Positions 53,312 through 64,000 of a DNA stretch of 64,000 nucleotides are shown piece after piece. A program made the translations under genes and the position numbers. Position 1 is the first letter of the stretch. Every line of letters starts with the position of its first letter. Below the pieces are notes generated by a model. It was not told the DNA's origin. It made no database searches and saw only the letters and a list, made by a program, of their open reading frames with translations. This DNA is from Setoptus koraiensis (lineage: Eukaryota; Arthropoda), in NCBI GenBank assembly GCA_048013815.1, contig CM106585.1:3782001-3846000 (forward strand), read 5' to 3'.

Positions 53312-56300
53312 CTGTTGATGGGCCGAAATGGGGCAGACAGTTGGAAAATCCGTTTAACACAGCAGTTAGTTATTCAGCCGGATTCCAGCAAATTTACGAA
53401 TTTACGGGTGCAGCAGCGGGCGTGCACCGGAAATGGGAATGGTTCGAAGTGGTTAGGTTATTTTCGGTGGCTAGTTGTGGTGCGTGTGTTTGTTTGTTTG
53501 CGGCGCGCATTATTTGCACCAAATGTGGGGCCGGCGGCCAAATGTCACTCGAACCGACGATCTGTCGACCTTTGCGCCGCGGAAAGGCGCGCCGGCGATC
53601 TGATCAGTTCAGCCAGCAGCAATCTGATGGTCGGTCTCGTGACGGTCGGACACACGAACCGCTAACGAGCTACTCACCTATGATGCCCATGGTGGTGGTG
53701 TTGCACACCAGCACCACCCGCTCGTCGCTCGGATAATCCAACATCCTATCGGCGGGCTCCTTAACTAACATGAGCACTATTATGGTGGCCTCAATGGCAA
53801 TTATAGTCCAGGTTATGGCCACCTGAGCTGTGGCCGACATAAAACGAGGCTTCCTGGTGATGATTTTCTTTTTGCTGCCGGCCAATATTCTGGCTATTCT
53901 GTTTGTTTTAGTGACCAATGCGCCGTACATCATTGCAAATGAGCTGCCCGGCAGTATTCGTGTCACAAAACAGGTACTTTTGGTTGGTTTTGCTATTAAA
54001 AACATTGTGTTTGCATAACATAACAGCATAGCAAACATAATCATGTAGCTTAATTCGCGCGTAGACGATTTCACAACGGGCGTGTTGTTGTGTTTGATAA
54101 ATACCAACATGGTGGCAATGGTCATGACAAAACCAAACACCGCTATCACTATGGCAACCAGCGATTCGGTGCTGGTCCATTTCAAGTACACAATGGGTAT
54201 CTGGTTGCAGCCTGGGCACGTAGCGCGTGCACAAAATCGTCAAATATGCATACGACATACAATTTACATTCAATACAAACAGTGGAATAAAACGGCGATA
54301 TTATTAATAGTGGTGATAGTATTACATTATAGTATATATTTGCGATTATTCGGGCGCAATTCGCCCGCAACGGCCGGGTATTGGCCGGAAGGGCCGGGAC
54401 GGCTCGGGCAAACAGCCGCCCGGAAACACCGGGCCAACACCAATACTGGTTGCCCGTCTGGCCGGCGTATTGGGTGTATTGGGTGTATTGGGCGTATTGG
54501 GTGTATTGGGTGTTTTGGGTGTTTTGGAGGGGCACAAATCTCGACGGTCGTTGATCAAATATTCATTACACGCGTGACACGCGGCCAGTTGACAATTGGC
54601 GACAATTGCCAAACATTGCGTATTTGTTGCGCCGTTACGTAACAGCGCTTCGGCAAACTGATTGCAAATTGAAAAATTCACCAACGACGCGCCATTGTGT
54701 GCGTGTCACGAACACCCACAATAACATAATGACGTGCTTGAACATACATTAATAAATTAATATTAATACCACCAAACATTACATGATTGTTTGTGTGTGC
54801 GCCCCCCCCGTCTGATAGCCTACACAGTCTCGATGTCATATTAAACGTCAAAACTTTTTCTCAGCAGCGTTCAAGTTTGCTCAATGTTGGCGCGCAAAAT
54901 TGTGTCAGCTCGCGGGGCCTCTTGTCAGCGCACTCAAGCACAACGAAACGGTCGGCCAAACTTGAATTATTACATCATGCTCGTCATTGACGGTCACACA
55001 CGGCCAACGCTGGCGTGTATGTATTACGTCGCTGGATTACTGCGCGCCAACAACACCTCAAGGCTACCTGTCAAAAAGCTGTTTGAAATGATGCAATCGC
55101 GCGACACTTTTGTGTGTTTGGCCAATTCAAAGTCGCACAGCTGACGAACCTGCCTGGCCAGACCCTGGCGCATCGGTCTGCATTACACACTCTGTAAGCG
55201 GGCGATATTTGAGAGTTTAAACACACTATGCGCTCACGTTTGTCAGTATCGGTCGCTAGGCGCCCGTGGGCCAGACGGAGCTACTGCTTACCTGTCAGAT
55301 TTGCGTTCGGCCACCATCCTTTGTCGCAGGCCTTGCATTTGTATTCGTTATAGAGGTATTCGTTTGGACGGCAGGGTACGCATGCCCAGCAACATTTCAC
55401 GCTGTCACTTTGGATTTTCTGTGATCCGAAGCGATCCGGTCCGATCCGATTTGAGGCGCGGAGCCCGCCGAACAAGGTTATAACAAGGTTATAACAAGGG
55501 CAGGGTAGGCGGCGTGGCAGGTATTTAGTGGTTGGCGAGGGGCGAGCGAGTTAAAAGTGAAAAAGAAAAAAGTTTGATTGTTAGTGGGTTCAGTTTGATG
55601 GGGCGCGATACGCCGTAAACAATAGGTTTGTCTGTCGGTTTGTTTGTTTGTTTGTCAACGTAATTGTAAACAGCGCCACTGTGTGACCCCAACGAAAGCC
55701 AATGAAACAATGTAGCTGATAAATAACAGGCAGCCAGATAATAGGATTAGATTGAGTGGTGGCTCGGCGGTTTTAGCGTCATTAGTGGGGCGCACTTTAA
55801 GCAACCTGCACGCTAAATATAATTATATATATATATATATTATACACTAAATGTTTTATACGGCAAACACAGGATCACGGGCCCCACTAATAGATTAATT
55901 CAATGAGCAGTTTCAGCGCATGCAGTTATTTTGATAATATTACGTGCGCGGCGTGTTGGTGTCCGTGCACGTCACCATTGCACGTGTTGTGTAATAAGTG
56001 GACACGAGCAACTGTAACAATTGTGTTGTGGGACAATTGTCAGCCAACTGTCGGCCACCGGCTGATGTGGCCGGCGCTGTGGCATGACAGTGGCATTATG
56101 GTGCCGATAGTGGTCAGTTGGTCAGTTTGGTCAGGTTGGTCGGCTCCAAGAGTGTGGCGCTGCAACAAGCTTTGGCTCAATTGTTGTTACGTAATCTAGT
56201 CACTGGCACTGGCGAGCAACCGGCACAAGCTCGCCAACGAACAAGCTCGCCAACGAACAAGCTTGCCAACAAACAAGCTGGCGTCAGATAGCGGCCAGGT

Positions 56301-57800
56301 AGTGGACAAAAGTGTGCGGTTTTCAGTTCGAATTTCGGTGAAAATTGGTTTGCCCTTTTGGACACTTCATGCCAGTCAATTTGGACACGGCAAACAATCC
56401 GACTGGCGGCCCGACAGGCCGTGGGCGGCTGTCGCGGCTCGCGACAAACCGGCGCCCGCGACAGACCGGCGGCCGGAGCGGCGACGTTGCCCGCTGAAAT
56501 ATTCCCGAAAGGTTTCACTGAAACCGTTTCAGGCCTGTTTCAGTTTTTCTGCCCTTTCGGCTCTGTTTCGGGCACGTTTCGGCCCCGTTTCGGCTGCGCA
56601 TTGCGCAGATCGTTTAGATTGCTGCTGGCGACGCGGGCGAGCGGGGGCCGGCGGGGCCAGTGGGGCCCCTCCTCGGCGCCGGTCACAAACAATATATTAT
56701 GTTTGCTCTGTCTTGTTGTGCACAGATCGAAAGCGCGCCGGGTGATAATTCTATTAGTCGGTGGGTATTGCACTTTTGTGCTCCGGCCGCGCTCGCTCGC
56801 CGGCCAGGCGTCGCTGTCCATATGAGGCCTCGCGTGGGCCCATCAGCGGATTCAATTTACGTGGCTGTCGCAACCGACTCCCCCTCACACGCACACACAC
56901 ACACACACACACACACTCTGGTCAAATAAACGGCGGCTTGTGTGTGTCAAACGAGAACAAATGTCACGATTTAGAGGGCGACGTTTAGTTTCAAAATCAG
57001 GGCCCCGCCTGGCCCCGCATTTGGGCTCGCCGTGTGTGTTCGTGTGCGGTGTGCCAAAGTTGCGTCTGCAAACAAACAAACTCTGGCGAGACACTGTCGC
57101 AAACAAACGTCGGCCGGCGTTGTATCGGCATTGTTCTAGTGCTCGAGTGCAGCGCGACTGGCGCTGCTAATGATAAATGATTAGAGGCCAGCGCCAAGAT
57201 CATTAGCAATTTAGAGCGCAGACAAGCGCGGACACTTGTTTCCTTGTTTCGCCGCCGAGAGCGCTGCTCGCCCGCTGCAACACGGCGCCCGGCCCGGCCG
57301 ACCCGCTCAACGACGTTGCTCTAAACGTCAGGACCTCAATGCGAGCCGTTTCGTCGCGCCCCAGTTTGTTTAATAATTTAATAATAGACTCACCTTCACG
57401 TAGCCCTTGTTGCACGGCTGCGAGCACACCGATTGGGGCGCCTGGTTCTCTTGCGAGCTCTTGTCGTGATTCAGCCATTGAAAGTTGCCAAACAAACTCA
57501 GTCCGTCGCTGGATTTCCACGAGCCCACATGAACGTACTCGTATTTGGGCGGCTCGCCGGCGCTGCCCTTGGGCCCCATTGGCCCCATTGGCCCGGCAAC
57601 GGTGGACATGTCGCCGGCGCTGAACGTTTGCTGTTGCTGCTGCTGCTGGCCGGGCGCTAAATTTAAATTCGCCTGTGTGGATTGTTGCTGTTGTGGGGCC
57701 CCCTGATAGGAGTTTGCTTGCATTAACGATGCATAAGACAGGGGCACAGATTCTAGGGCTGGCGAGCTGGCGAGCTGCTCGAGCAGCGACACGTTGTTGC

Positions 57801-57840
<40 letters not shown>

Positions 57841-60245
57841 CTGCTGATTCCTATTGATGATGGTGGTGGGCGAAAAACGACGCGAAGTGGCCCCCGTTGG
57901 TGCCCCCGTTGGCGCCATATAAGTGTCTTGCTGGTTGTGCGGTTGTTGTCTGCGCTGAAAATTAAGTATCTCATATTTGCCAGGCGGGTCACCTTGATCG
58001 TCAAAATAAACATCTTCGCCCAGCCAAGAGAAGCTGACATTCATGAGATGTTGCAACAATTGCGACCCATTAACGGGCAACATCTCTGGACATAATCCCG
58101 GCTCATTAGGACAAATGGCCCGTTGCATACTATCCAAGCCGAGGGCCATTGTTATAATGGACTTTTGTACGAAGGCCATTTTGGCGTCTTGTTTGTGATC
58201 CTCGCGCAACGACTCGTTTCCTGTGTGCGACAAGCGCGCGCGCCCGTTAGTTAATGTGGTGCGCAATCACGGCCGCCATGGTGCATTACGCAACCATCAT
58301 TATTATTTTATTCGACAACAAGTTTCGGGCCGGTTTCGAGGCGAGTTTCGGGGCGAGTTTCGTGGCGAGTTTCGGGGCGAGTTTCGAGGCGAAGAGGCGA
58401 GCCGAAGAGGCGAGCCGGAGAGGCGAGCCGAAGAGGGTGAGAGATGAGAAAGGGACATTAGAGACGTGAGCGACAAAAGAGCATTTTCATAATTGAAATT
58501 ATATCTGCTCTCAAATTGAATGAATGCGAACAATGAGCCCAAAAAACCCATCTTTTGAACTGTGGCCAACGTTTGCATGGAATTGCGAATTGAGAATATT
58601 CCCAGAATGATTGGCCCACAAAGCGAGCCCAACAGATACAATTGGCGCACTGTCGGCCGCACTGGCCAACTCAGGTGTGTCAGCCGCACAACTATTAATG
58701 TCACAGGCCACTCTGTACATCGAAATTCTTCAATCGCCATTCCTATGGGGCCCATTCACCGTCAGGGTTATTGACCCATTTCAGGCGAGGCTCTCAACGA
58801 TTTGAGACTCTCTTCACTTCTTCAATGATTTATGATCTATCCACTTCGGCTTGATGTTCGTGCGAGTGAGTGCGTCAACGACCAACCATCTCTCTCTCTC
58901 TCATATCCGTATCATACGGACCGTATGGCGGCCCCATGGATGGAGCTGTGCACGATATATATCCCGCATACGACGCTATACGAGATATAATTTGGGTAAA
59001 ATATCTGAGGGCTCAATCTCGCCCAGTCTCACCTGAGCCGGCATCTAATTGTCGGCATCGGACAATGAGCCAAACAACAGATTCTTGACGCAACTTCCGG
59101 TGCCAACCACCGGCACTGGCCGAATTCGGGCATCGTGAATTCGAGCATCATAAATTATTGTCGAACAAGTTCTTTGGTTGAGCCATTGGAAACGGAATCA
59201 CTGAATCAGCAGGTATCACTCAAATACCGGCTGTGCTCGTGCCGGTAATTGAGCGGCCACAGCATATGCTGATATATCCGAAATTAATCGAGCATCACTT
59301 GATTACATATATATACACTCTCACATATACAGACAAATATTCCGAATAATGGCTGCTTTATGGGCTGAATCTAATTGAACAAGGAGCGCTGAAAACAACA
59401 ACAATTAACTTTGGCTAACAATTGGCTTACCTGTGCAATGGCGTGGATAAACTGGCAAATCGGGCGGTCTATAATACGTCTTATCTTGATTCTGAAGCAA
59501 TGGCTCGATATTACACTTGAATCTGGTTTCCCAGAATTCGTAGAACCAGGGATTTCTGGTGTTGGACAGGGGGTTTAATTTGAAATAATATTCATCGAAG
59601 TCATGAACGTAACTAGAATGAATTCTGATAGATAAACCGCCTAAAGCCACCTCCTCCAGGCCCTTGACCACGTCGAAGCGATCCGACCATCCGTCACTGT
59701 TTGCCGTTGATGACATTTGGATATTTGGATATTCGGACATTCGGACATTCGGACATTCGGATATTCGGACATTCGGATATTTTGAAATGCGGCGATGTTG
59801 CGTGCGCGTGACAGATTGCACAGAACACGAGGATATAGGATGCGTGGAGCATATGCGACCATTGGGCCATTGGGGCGACAGAGATGATGGGTTAGTTGAG
59901 GTGTCATTACATGACATGCTTGACACAATCAAAGAGCAATCACTGAGTGGCCAGCATCGAGGGGCCGTCATCATTAAACTGCAATCACTGCTACTCACCT
60001 GCCTATTACGAGAAACTCGTTAGTTATATTGAAACGGGCGAATCCCTTGAACAGATTGGACACTGTTCGGCCCTCGCAAAAACATATGACCACTTTGGCG
60101 CTTCCGTGTTTCCTGATGGCGCCAATGAGCTCATCAAATTTGCTTTCGTCCGCATTGGGTGGCATGGATTCTGTGGTGGCAAAACAAATGCCGGCCTCTT
60201 GGGCGCGCTCCCTGAACGCAGTCATCAGGCTGCTACCGTAACTGC
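52402..60245 (-). CDS. group I metabotropic glutamate receptor (mGluR1/5 type), six exons, N-terminus outside
   Basis: Class C GPCR that senses synaptic glutamate and signals through Gq. Six exons on the minus strand join in phase: 59999-60245, 59431-59696, 57394-58220, 55292-55418, 53678-54211 and 52402-53311. They encode the second half of the Venus-flytrap domain (VVICFCEGRTVS, VIGSDGWSDRFDVV, NTRNPWFYEFWETRF), the cysteine-rich linker (VKCCWACVPC, CKACDKGWWPNANLTG), seven helices (TPVVKSSTREL, GALVTKTNRIARILAGSKKK, KTRNVPENFNEAKF, WIAFVPIYFG) and a low-complexity proximal tail. GWWPNA, CFCEG and the NTRNPWF block point to group I, not II or III. Missing upstream exons would hold the signal peptide and lobe 1. 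Odd feature: a roughly 120-residue S/Q-rich insertion in the ligand-binding domain. Confidence 0.94.
53678..54211 (-). CDS. mGluR exon, TM1-TM4
   Basis: 534 nt: CNQIPIVYLKWTSTESLVAI, TPVVKSSTRELSYMIMF, LIAKPTKSTCFVTRILPG, ALVTKTNRIARILAGSKKKI, RKPRFMSATAQV and YPSDERVVLVCNTTTMGII. Acceptor GTGCCCAG at 54212; donor GTGAGT begins at 53677. Confidence 0.93.
54467..54530. repeat. 9-bp tandem repeat (GTATTGGGT)n in an mGluR intron
   Basis: About seven copies, the last two with TTTT for ATT. It lies in the intron between the exons at 54211 and 55292. Confidence 0.85.
55292..55418 (-). CDS. mGluR exon, cysteine-rich domain
   Basis: 127 nt: KIQSDSVKCCWACVPCRPNE through KCKACDKGWWPNANLT. The acceptor ATCACAG (ends 55419) was chosen over an AG 31 nt downstream because only it restores phase and the residues matching the mGluR linker. 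Donor GTAAGC begins at 55291. Confidence 0.88.
56226..56279. repeat. 16-bp tandem repeat, about three copies
   Basis: The unit AAGCTCGCCAACGAAC is repeated with C-to-T and G-to-A changes, in the intron between 55418 and 57394. Confidence 0.7.
57394..58220 (-). CDS. mGluR exon, end of ligand-binding domain with long insertion
   Basis: 827 nt: GNESLREDHKQDAKMAF, then ICPNEPGLCPEM and the FSWLGEDVYFDDQGDPPGKY block. It continues with about 120 extra S/Q/P-rich residues (poly-Ser near 57790-57840, poly-Gln near 57630), then KYEYVHVGSWKSSDGL and VCSQPCNKGYVK. Acceptor CAG ends at 58221; donor GTGAGT begins at 57393. The insertion has no GT-AG boundaries that would remove it cleanly in frame. Confidence 0.92.
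58321..58437. repeat. compound 12-bp minisatellite
   Basis: Five copies of GAGTTTCGGGGC-like units are followed by four copies of GAGGCGAGCCGA-like units, about 100 bp upstream (in transcription) of the exon beginning at 58220. Confidence 0.88.
59431..59696 (-). CDS. mGluR exon, ligand-binding domain lobe 2
   Basis: 266 nt: SDGWSDRFDVVKGLEEVALG through NTRNPWFYEFWETRFKCNI to YPRHCT. The acceptor GGCAAACAG ends at 59697, immediately next to an 8-bp minisatellite. Donor GTAAGC begins at 59430. Confidence 0.92.
59716..59785. repeat. 8-bp minisatellite (CGGACATT)n abutting an mGluR 3' splice site
   Basis: About eight copies of CGGACATT/CGGATATT in the intron 59697-59998, starting about 20 bp from the acceptor at 59697. 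The unit resembles the ACGGATAT repeat at 7732-7806. Confidence 0.88.
59999..60245 (-). CDS. mGluR exon, ligand-binding domain (first exon in window)
   Basis: 247 nt: SYGSSLMTAFRERAQEAGIC, then KVVICFCEGRTVSNLF, ending FLVIG. Acceptor TTACAG at 60246; donor GTGAGT begins at 59998. It starts after one base of a Gly codon, which must come from an exon upstream (to the right). Confidence 0.92.
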
Positions 60246-62390
60246 CTGTAAGTGATTTATGACGTAACACGGGTGACGGTTGATTGTTTGCACACACACA
60301 CACACACGGGCGGCGCCGCGGTGACAAGTGTCAACAATTGTGTCGTGCGGCCGGCCAGTTGCGCGCGCCGTACCCGTGTTGCCCGTGCCGATGGCGTGAC
60401 GATCGCGTGCCGATTGTGGTGACCGTGTGTCGGCCGATAGATTGAGGCCAATGATTGTTTTGATTGTTTGATTGTGCAAGTGACAGAGTGAGGGAGATAG
60501 TAAGGGAGAGAGAGAGAAAGAGAGGAGTAGTTTTGTGTGTGAGATTAGGACGGAATAAGTGAAAAGGGAGAGATGATCACATGATGAGTCACATGTACGC
60601 CGGCCCGATAATAATGCGCCACTCAAGTGCGCGCCGAAAACACGGCCAGCCGATCTGATTTTGGTGGCGCCGAGCGCAAGTCGCCACCGGAAAGAGGCCC
60701 CACAAACACACATCAACAATGGCAACAGCACCCACAACAACGCCGACAACAACAACAACAGCGACAACAACAACAACAGCGACAACAATAACTAAAACTA
60801 GGCGAGACACGACACACGAAATGGCGCATAATATATATACGCGCGCAAGAAGTGGCGCGCTCGGTTCATGTGACGGACCATAACGGCGCCAGCGGAGGCG
60901 ACAGCGGCGAGACAGCCAAATCGGCAACAACAATAACAGCGTCGGGATCCCGCGAAACGCCGACCGACAGGGAGAGAGAGCGCCAGAGAACGAGATGAGC
61001 ATAGCAAAACGATTCTTTTTATCCAGCTTCTTATTCTTTTTATCCGCGCTCGCTCGCTTGCGCCTATGGCTGTGTCGGCCGCGACGGGCCTCACTTGGCA
61101 GCCGCTCTCAGACTCCCTGGGCGTGATAAGATTGAACAGCATTAAACATATATTATTATTGTTTTGTCGTGTCTGCATACTGATGCCGCCGACACACTGT
61201 CTGTTTGCAACGCCAACACTCACTCTCGCCCAACGAGCGCCACCTGGGTGCCACAGCCCGGCTAATATCATTTGGGGCCCGAGACAAGAAGGGCCGTCTT
61301 TGTTGTTGATGCTGGTACTGGCGCTGGCGTTGTGTGCAAAGTCCGCGCTGCTGGCCCCGTCCGTTTGGGGCCCGCTTCAAACGGATAAAAGATCAGATAA
61401 AAGAAGGCAAAGAAGCGCTTAAAGCGCTCGCTCGCTCGCTCGCACTGGCGAGTGGCCATGGCTATGCCAACAACAGACAATTGACAGCTGTCAACTGGCG
61501 ATCAACCACTGACAGCCATTCGACAATGGAGCCTCGATGGCGCAACATCGACACTCGACAATCATCAATCGGCAAACATTTGACACAAAATCCCAGAGAG
61601 GCCCCGCGCGCAATTGTTTATCGCAAACTAATTCCTAATGAATTGAAAAGGGGCGGCCGGTCGACATGCGGACAGTTGCGCCAGCGGCACGACGAGCGGC
61701 TCGAAATTGCAAAAAACACACAAGCGGGTCAATTCGTCGGCGCCGATGAGCCGACGGGGTGCGGGGCCCCCACCGGCGTGCAGTGTCGGCGTGCCATGGC
61801 CGGTGTTGCTGGAGTAATCAAATCAGCGAGATTTTCGTCTGTCGTTTGTTTGGTGCGTCGGCCGCTACGCGGCCAGAGATGGCTTGCTTTTTGCCATTTG
61901 GCCAGTTTGCCATTTGGCCATTTTGCAGAGATTCTGGGTTAGAGTTATCGCCGCTGGTGCGCCGACAAAAACACACAACTCAAAAGTAACTGCCACTGCG
62001 CGTCGCTAGCTGGCTGGCTGGCCAGCAAACAGCCAAATAAAGCGAAAGGAAAAAATGTTTGTCGTCCACAACAACTTGAGGCCACTAAATCAAGGACAAG
62101 AGTGCTTGGCCCGCTTTTATATATTGCGCGCCAACAACTTTCGGATGCCGCCCGAAAGTTGTTGGCCCGTTTGCCGTCTGCCGTTTGCCGCTGGCAGGGG
62201 CGCATTATCTCCGGCCGGGGCGCAATTGTTGTTTGCAAATTTATCACCAGTCGGTTGTGATTGTCCGGCGCAGCAACTTTAAACTTGTCCACTTTTAGGT
62301 GTGCGTAATGGCCCCACATAAACTGCCGGCCTGCCCACATAGAGGCGCTCTCGCTGCCGGGCTCACACTTTGCCGAGCGGGCGAGCGAGA

Positions 62391-62453
62391 GCGTTCGAAG
62401 CGTTCGCAGCGTTCGCAGCGTTCGGGGCGCTCGGAGCGTTCGCAGCGTTCGAG
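62391..62453. repeat. 9-bp tandem repeat (GCGTTCGCA)n
   Basis: Seven copies of a 9-bp unit with one or two substitutions each. Confidence 0.85.
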
Positions 62454-62552
62454 GGCATTACCGGACACATTATCGGGGGCGCCTGTGGGGCCTGCGCGAG
62501 TGCTGGCAAGTGTTCCGGAGTGGCGAGCGGCCCGTTGTGCCAGTCGGGCCCG

Positions 62553-62626
62553 TTGTGCCGGGCGACAGTTTGCGAAGTTGTGCCGAGCGACAGTTTGCGA
62601 AGTTGTGCCGAGCGACAGTTTGCGAA
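62553..62626. repeat. 25-bp tandem repeat, three copies
   Basis: The unit contains TTGTGCCGAGCGACAGTT and then TGCGAAG, repeated three times with one visible change. Confidence 0.88.
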
Positions 62627-64000
62627 CGGCAGCCGGCCGGGCAAATGTGCCGCATTCCGACAAGTAGTGGCCAGTTGCCGCACTACTTGTCGGCAACCGA
62701 AAATGGCGGCCCGCCAGAAGTCACATCACGAGTGGCGGACGGGGGCCCCCGCGAAACGCGCACACGCATACACAAATAGACACCAGAAACAAGTGGTAAC
62801 AATAATGATTCTTCAATAATAATGACTGCTGTAATGGCACAGTAATTTCAAGATAATAACATGGTAGCGCGCGCCCATAACATAAAAACGCGCGACAGAA
62901 ATCATATGTCTGAGGTGTTGTTTGTGTCGCCTAGCGGCGCACAATGAAAAAACAAATATAACAAGGCGCAACATGACAGGCCCAACAACAACTCTCAGCG
63001 GCTCTCTGTCTGGCCCCAGTTGGCCAGGCACAAGCTGCCATCTCGGGCCAGTCTGCCAAATGGCGCCCCCAAGTGACGACACTGCGACAAGTTAGCGAAA
63101 GTTGCCAAGCGGCCAACTCCGGCAGCCCGCGAAACGCGCCATCTCGCCGTGGCGCGCCCGACAATTGGGGCCGCACAACAACCAACTAACCAACGCAATC
63201 AGTTGTTGTTTTCGGTCAATTGGGGCACGACCGACCCACCGACCGACAACAGCAGCCTGTGTGTCGAGCGAGTGTGACGGCGACAGTGGCGCCATTAGGG
63301 CGCCGTTTCCGGGCCGATCGAAAGTGTTGAATTAACCCATTATTACGATTGTTTGGTTTGCTGTCGCTCGCTTGCTCGCTCGCTCGCCGGCTTGTCTATT
63401 ATCGAACAACGGGAGATAATGATAAGATGATTGCACGTTCAGATTTATTTCATTCTCTCGGCCGGCACCGTCGGCTACTTAACGTGAATTAATTCAACGA
63501 GCCCGGCGACACAAGCGGCGCCCGCGATGATACCGCGCCAGCTCCAAGTCCAACTGTCTAGACACGGTGTGCCAGACGTAAAGAGTTTCTCTGGTTTTGT
63601 CTATAAACAAAATTGATTGCCAAGCCAACTCTCTGTGCCGGCGTCTCTTGAATATTGAATGGGGCACGCTGCTTGTATATTTGCTCCCATACATGCCCTG
63701 TATATATATATATATATATGGGCCTGATCCAATAAGCGCAGCTCGTTGCTTTGATCGATGAGAATAGCTCGCCAGAAGAACGCTGTTTTGTGTCCAATCA
63801 CGCCGAGCTAATTCTGATTTTTTGTTTGGCTGTGCGTACTGGCACAATTGTCGCCAGTACGCTGTTGTTGGCCACTGACATGATGAGCAGCGCTGTCATG
63901 TTACATCACCAACAAACATTGTTGGGGCCGGTCAGTGGGCTAGCGGCAAACTGGCGCACACAATCACCGGAAACAGACTATATTTGGAGCGGTCAGTCCA

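Larger units (their letters stand above)
60246..64000. other. intron or upstream region of the mGluR gene, no exon recognised
   Basis: 3.75 kb of GC-rich DNA. I looked on the minus strand for the next upstream receptor exon (VD.V...W.YVS..TEG and lobe 1 motifs) and did not find it. Contents: (CA)n near 60290, CAACAA-rich DNA at 60720-60790, a 9-bp repeat at 62391-62453, a 25-bp repeat at 62553-62626 and (TA)n near 63700. The 202-codon plus frame at 61334-61942 has no coding signature. Confidence 0.5.

Noticed and set aside
54082-54684. Plus-strand 186-aa ORF and minus-strand NTPNTP ORFs
   Set aside because: Partly antisense to an mGluR exon and partly the 9-bp repeat.
56263-56825. Two overlapping 155-160-aa plus ORFs
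   Set aside because: GC-rich intron sequence; both frames are R/A/G-rich and end arbitrarily. No domain.
61334-61942. 202-aa plus-strand ORF
   Set aside because: Arises in GC-rich intronic DNA with few stop codons. No domain, biased but non-coding-like composition, and lies inside the mGluR locus.
63494-63847. 117-aa minus ORF considered as the missing upstream mGluR exon
   Set aside because: None of the lobe 1 motifs of group I receptors is present; it includes an (AT)n-encoded YIYIYI run.

Overview
This is a eukaryotic nuclear window, most likely from an arthropod. The supporting evidence is GT-AG introns, low-complexity runs of N, Q, S and H inside otherwise conserved animal proteins, and a metazoan gene set: VHL, a nucleotide-sugar transporter, a cationic amino-acid transporter, Discs-large, SURF1, tetraspanins and a group I metabotropic glutamate receptor. 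Compact genes and intron-poor coding regions would suit an acariform mite, but that assignment is inference. Recognisable conserved proteins account for only about a fifth of the sequence. A run of exactly 500 N at 25813-26312 is an assembly gap.

Layout: 1-0.79 kb is AT-rich with one small candidate ORF. VHL lies at 0.79-1.67 kb (-). A single-exon SLC35A-type UDP-sugar transporter lies at 3.7-5.0 kb (+). A seven-exon CAT/SLC7A transporter spans 5.6-12.8 kb (-); all its splice phases close into a 720-residue protein. From 12.8 to 23 kb is intergenic DNA full of minisatellites and microsatellites, with no gene I can support. At 23.4-25.4 kb is an intronless Discs-large with PDZ1, PDZ3, SH3 and GK but no PDZ2. 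It is tail-to-tail with SURF1 at 25.46-26.47 kb (-), which the assembly gap interrupts.

From 26.6 to 35.3 kb is a local gene-birth zone. Two tetraspanin genes (+) and one intact secreted-protein gene (-), with several decayed relatives of both families, form a repeated two-gene unit. It is interrupted by foreign-looking DNA: a large hairpin, a small terminal-inverted-repeat element, a RING-chromodomain ORF and a fossil Ty3/Gypsy fragment. I consider this the most unusual part of the window.

From 35.4 kb to the right edge, everything recognisable on the minus strand can be read as one large gene or as two. Six exons at 52.4-60.2 kb encode the ligand-binding domain (partial), cysteine-rich domain, seven-helix domain and proximal tail of a group I mGluR. 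Two phase-compatible low-complexity exons at 35.4-38.5 kb are either its distal cytoplasmic tail or a separate gene. The N-terminal exons of the receptor must lie beyond 64 kb, or in 60.3-64 kb in a form I did not recognise.

The noncoding DNA of 7.6-22 kb and 42-64 kb looks clearly GC-richer than the coding genes around it. It carries many unrelated 8-25 bp tandem repeats and repeated copies of the PAR-bZIP-type site TTA(C/T)GTAA.
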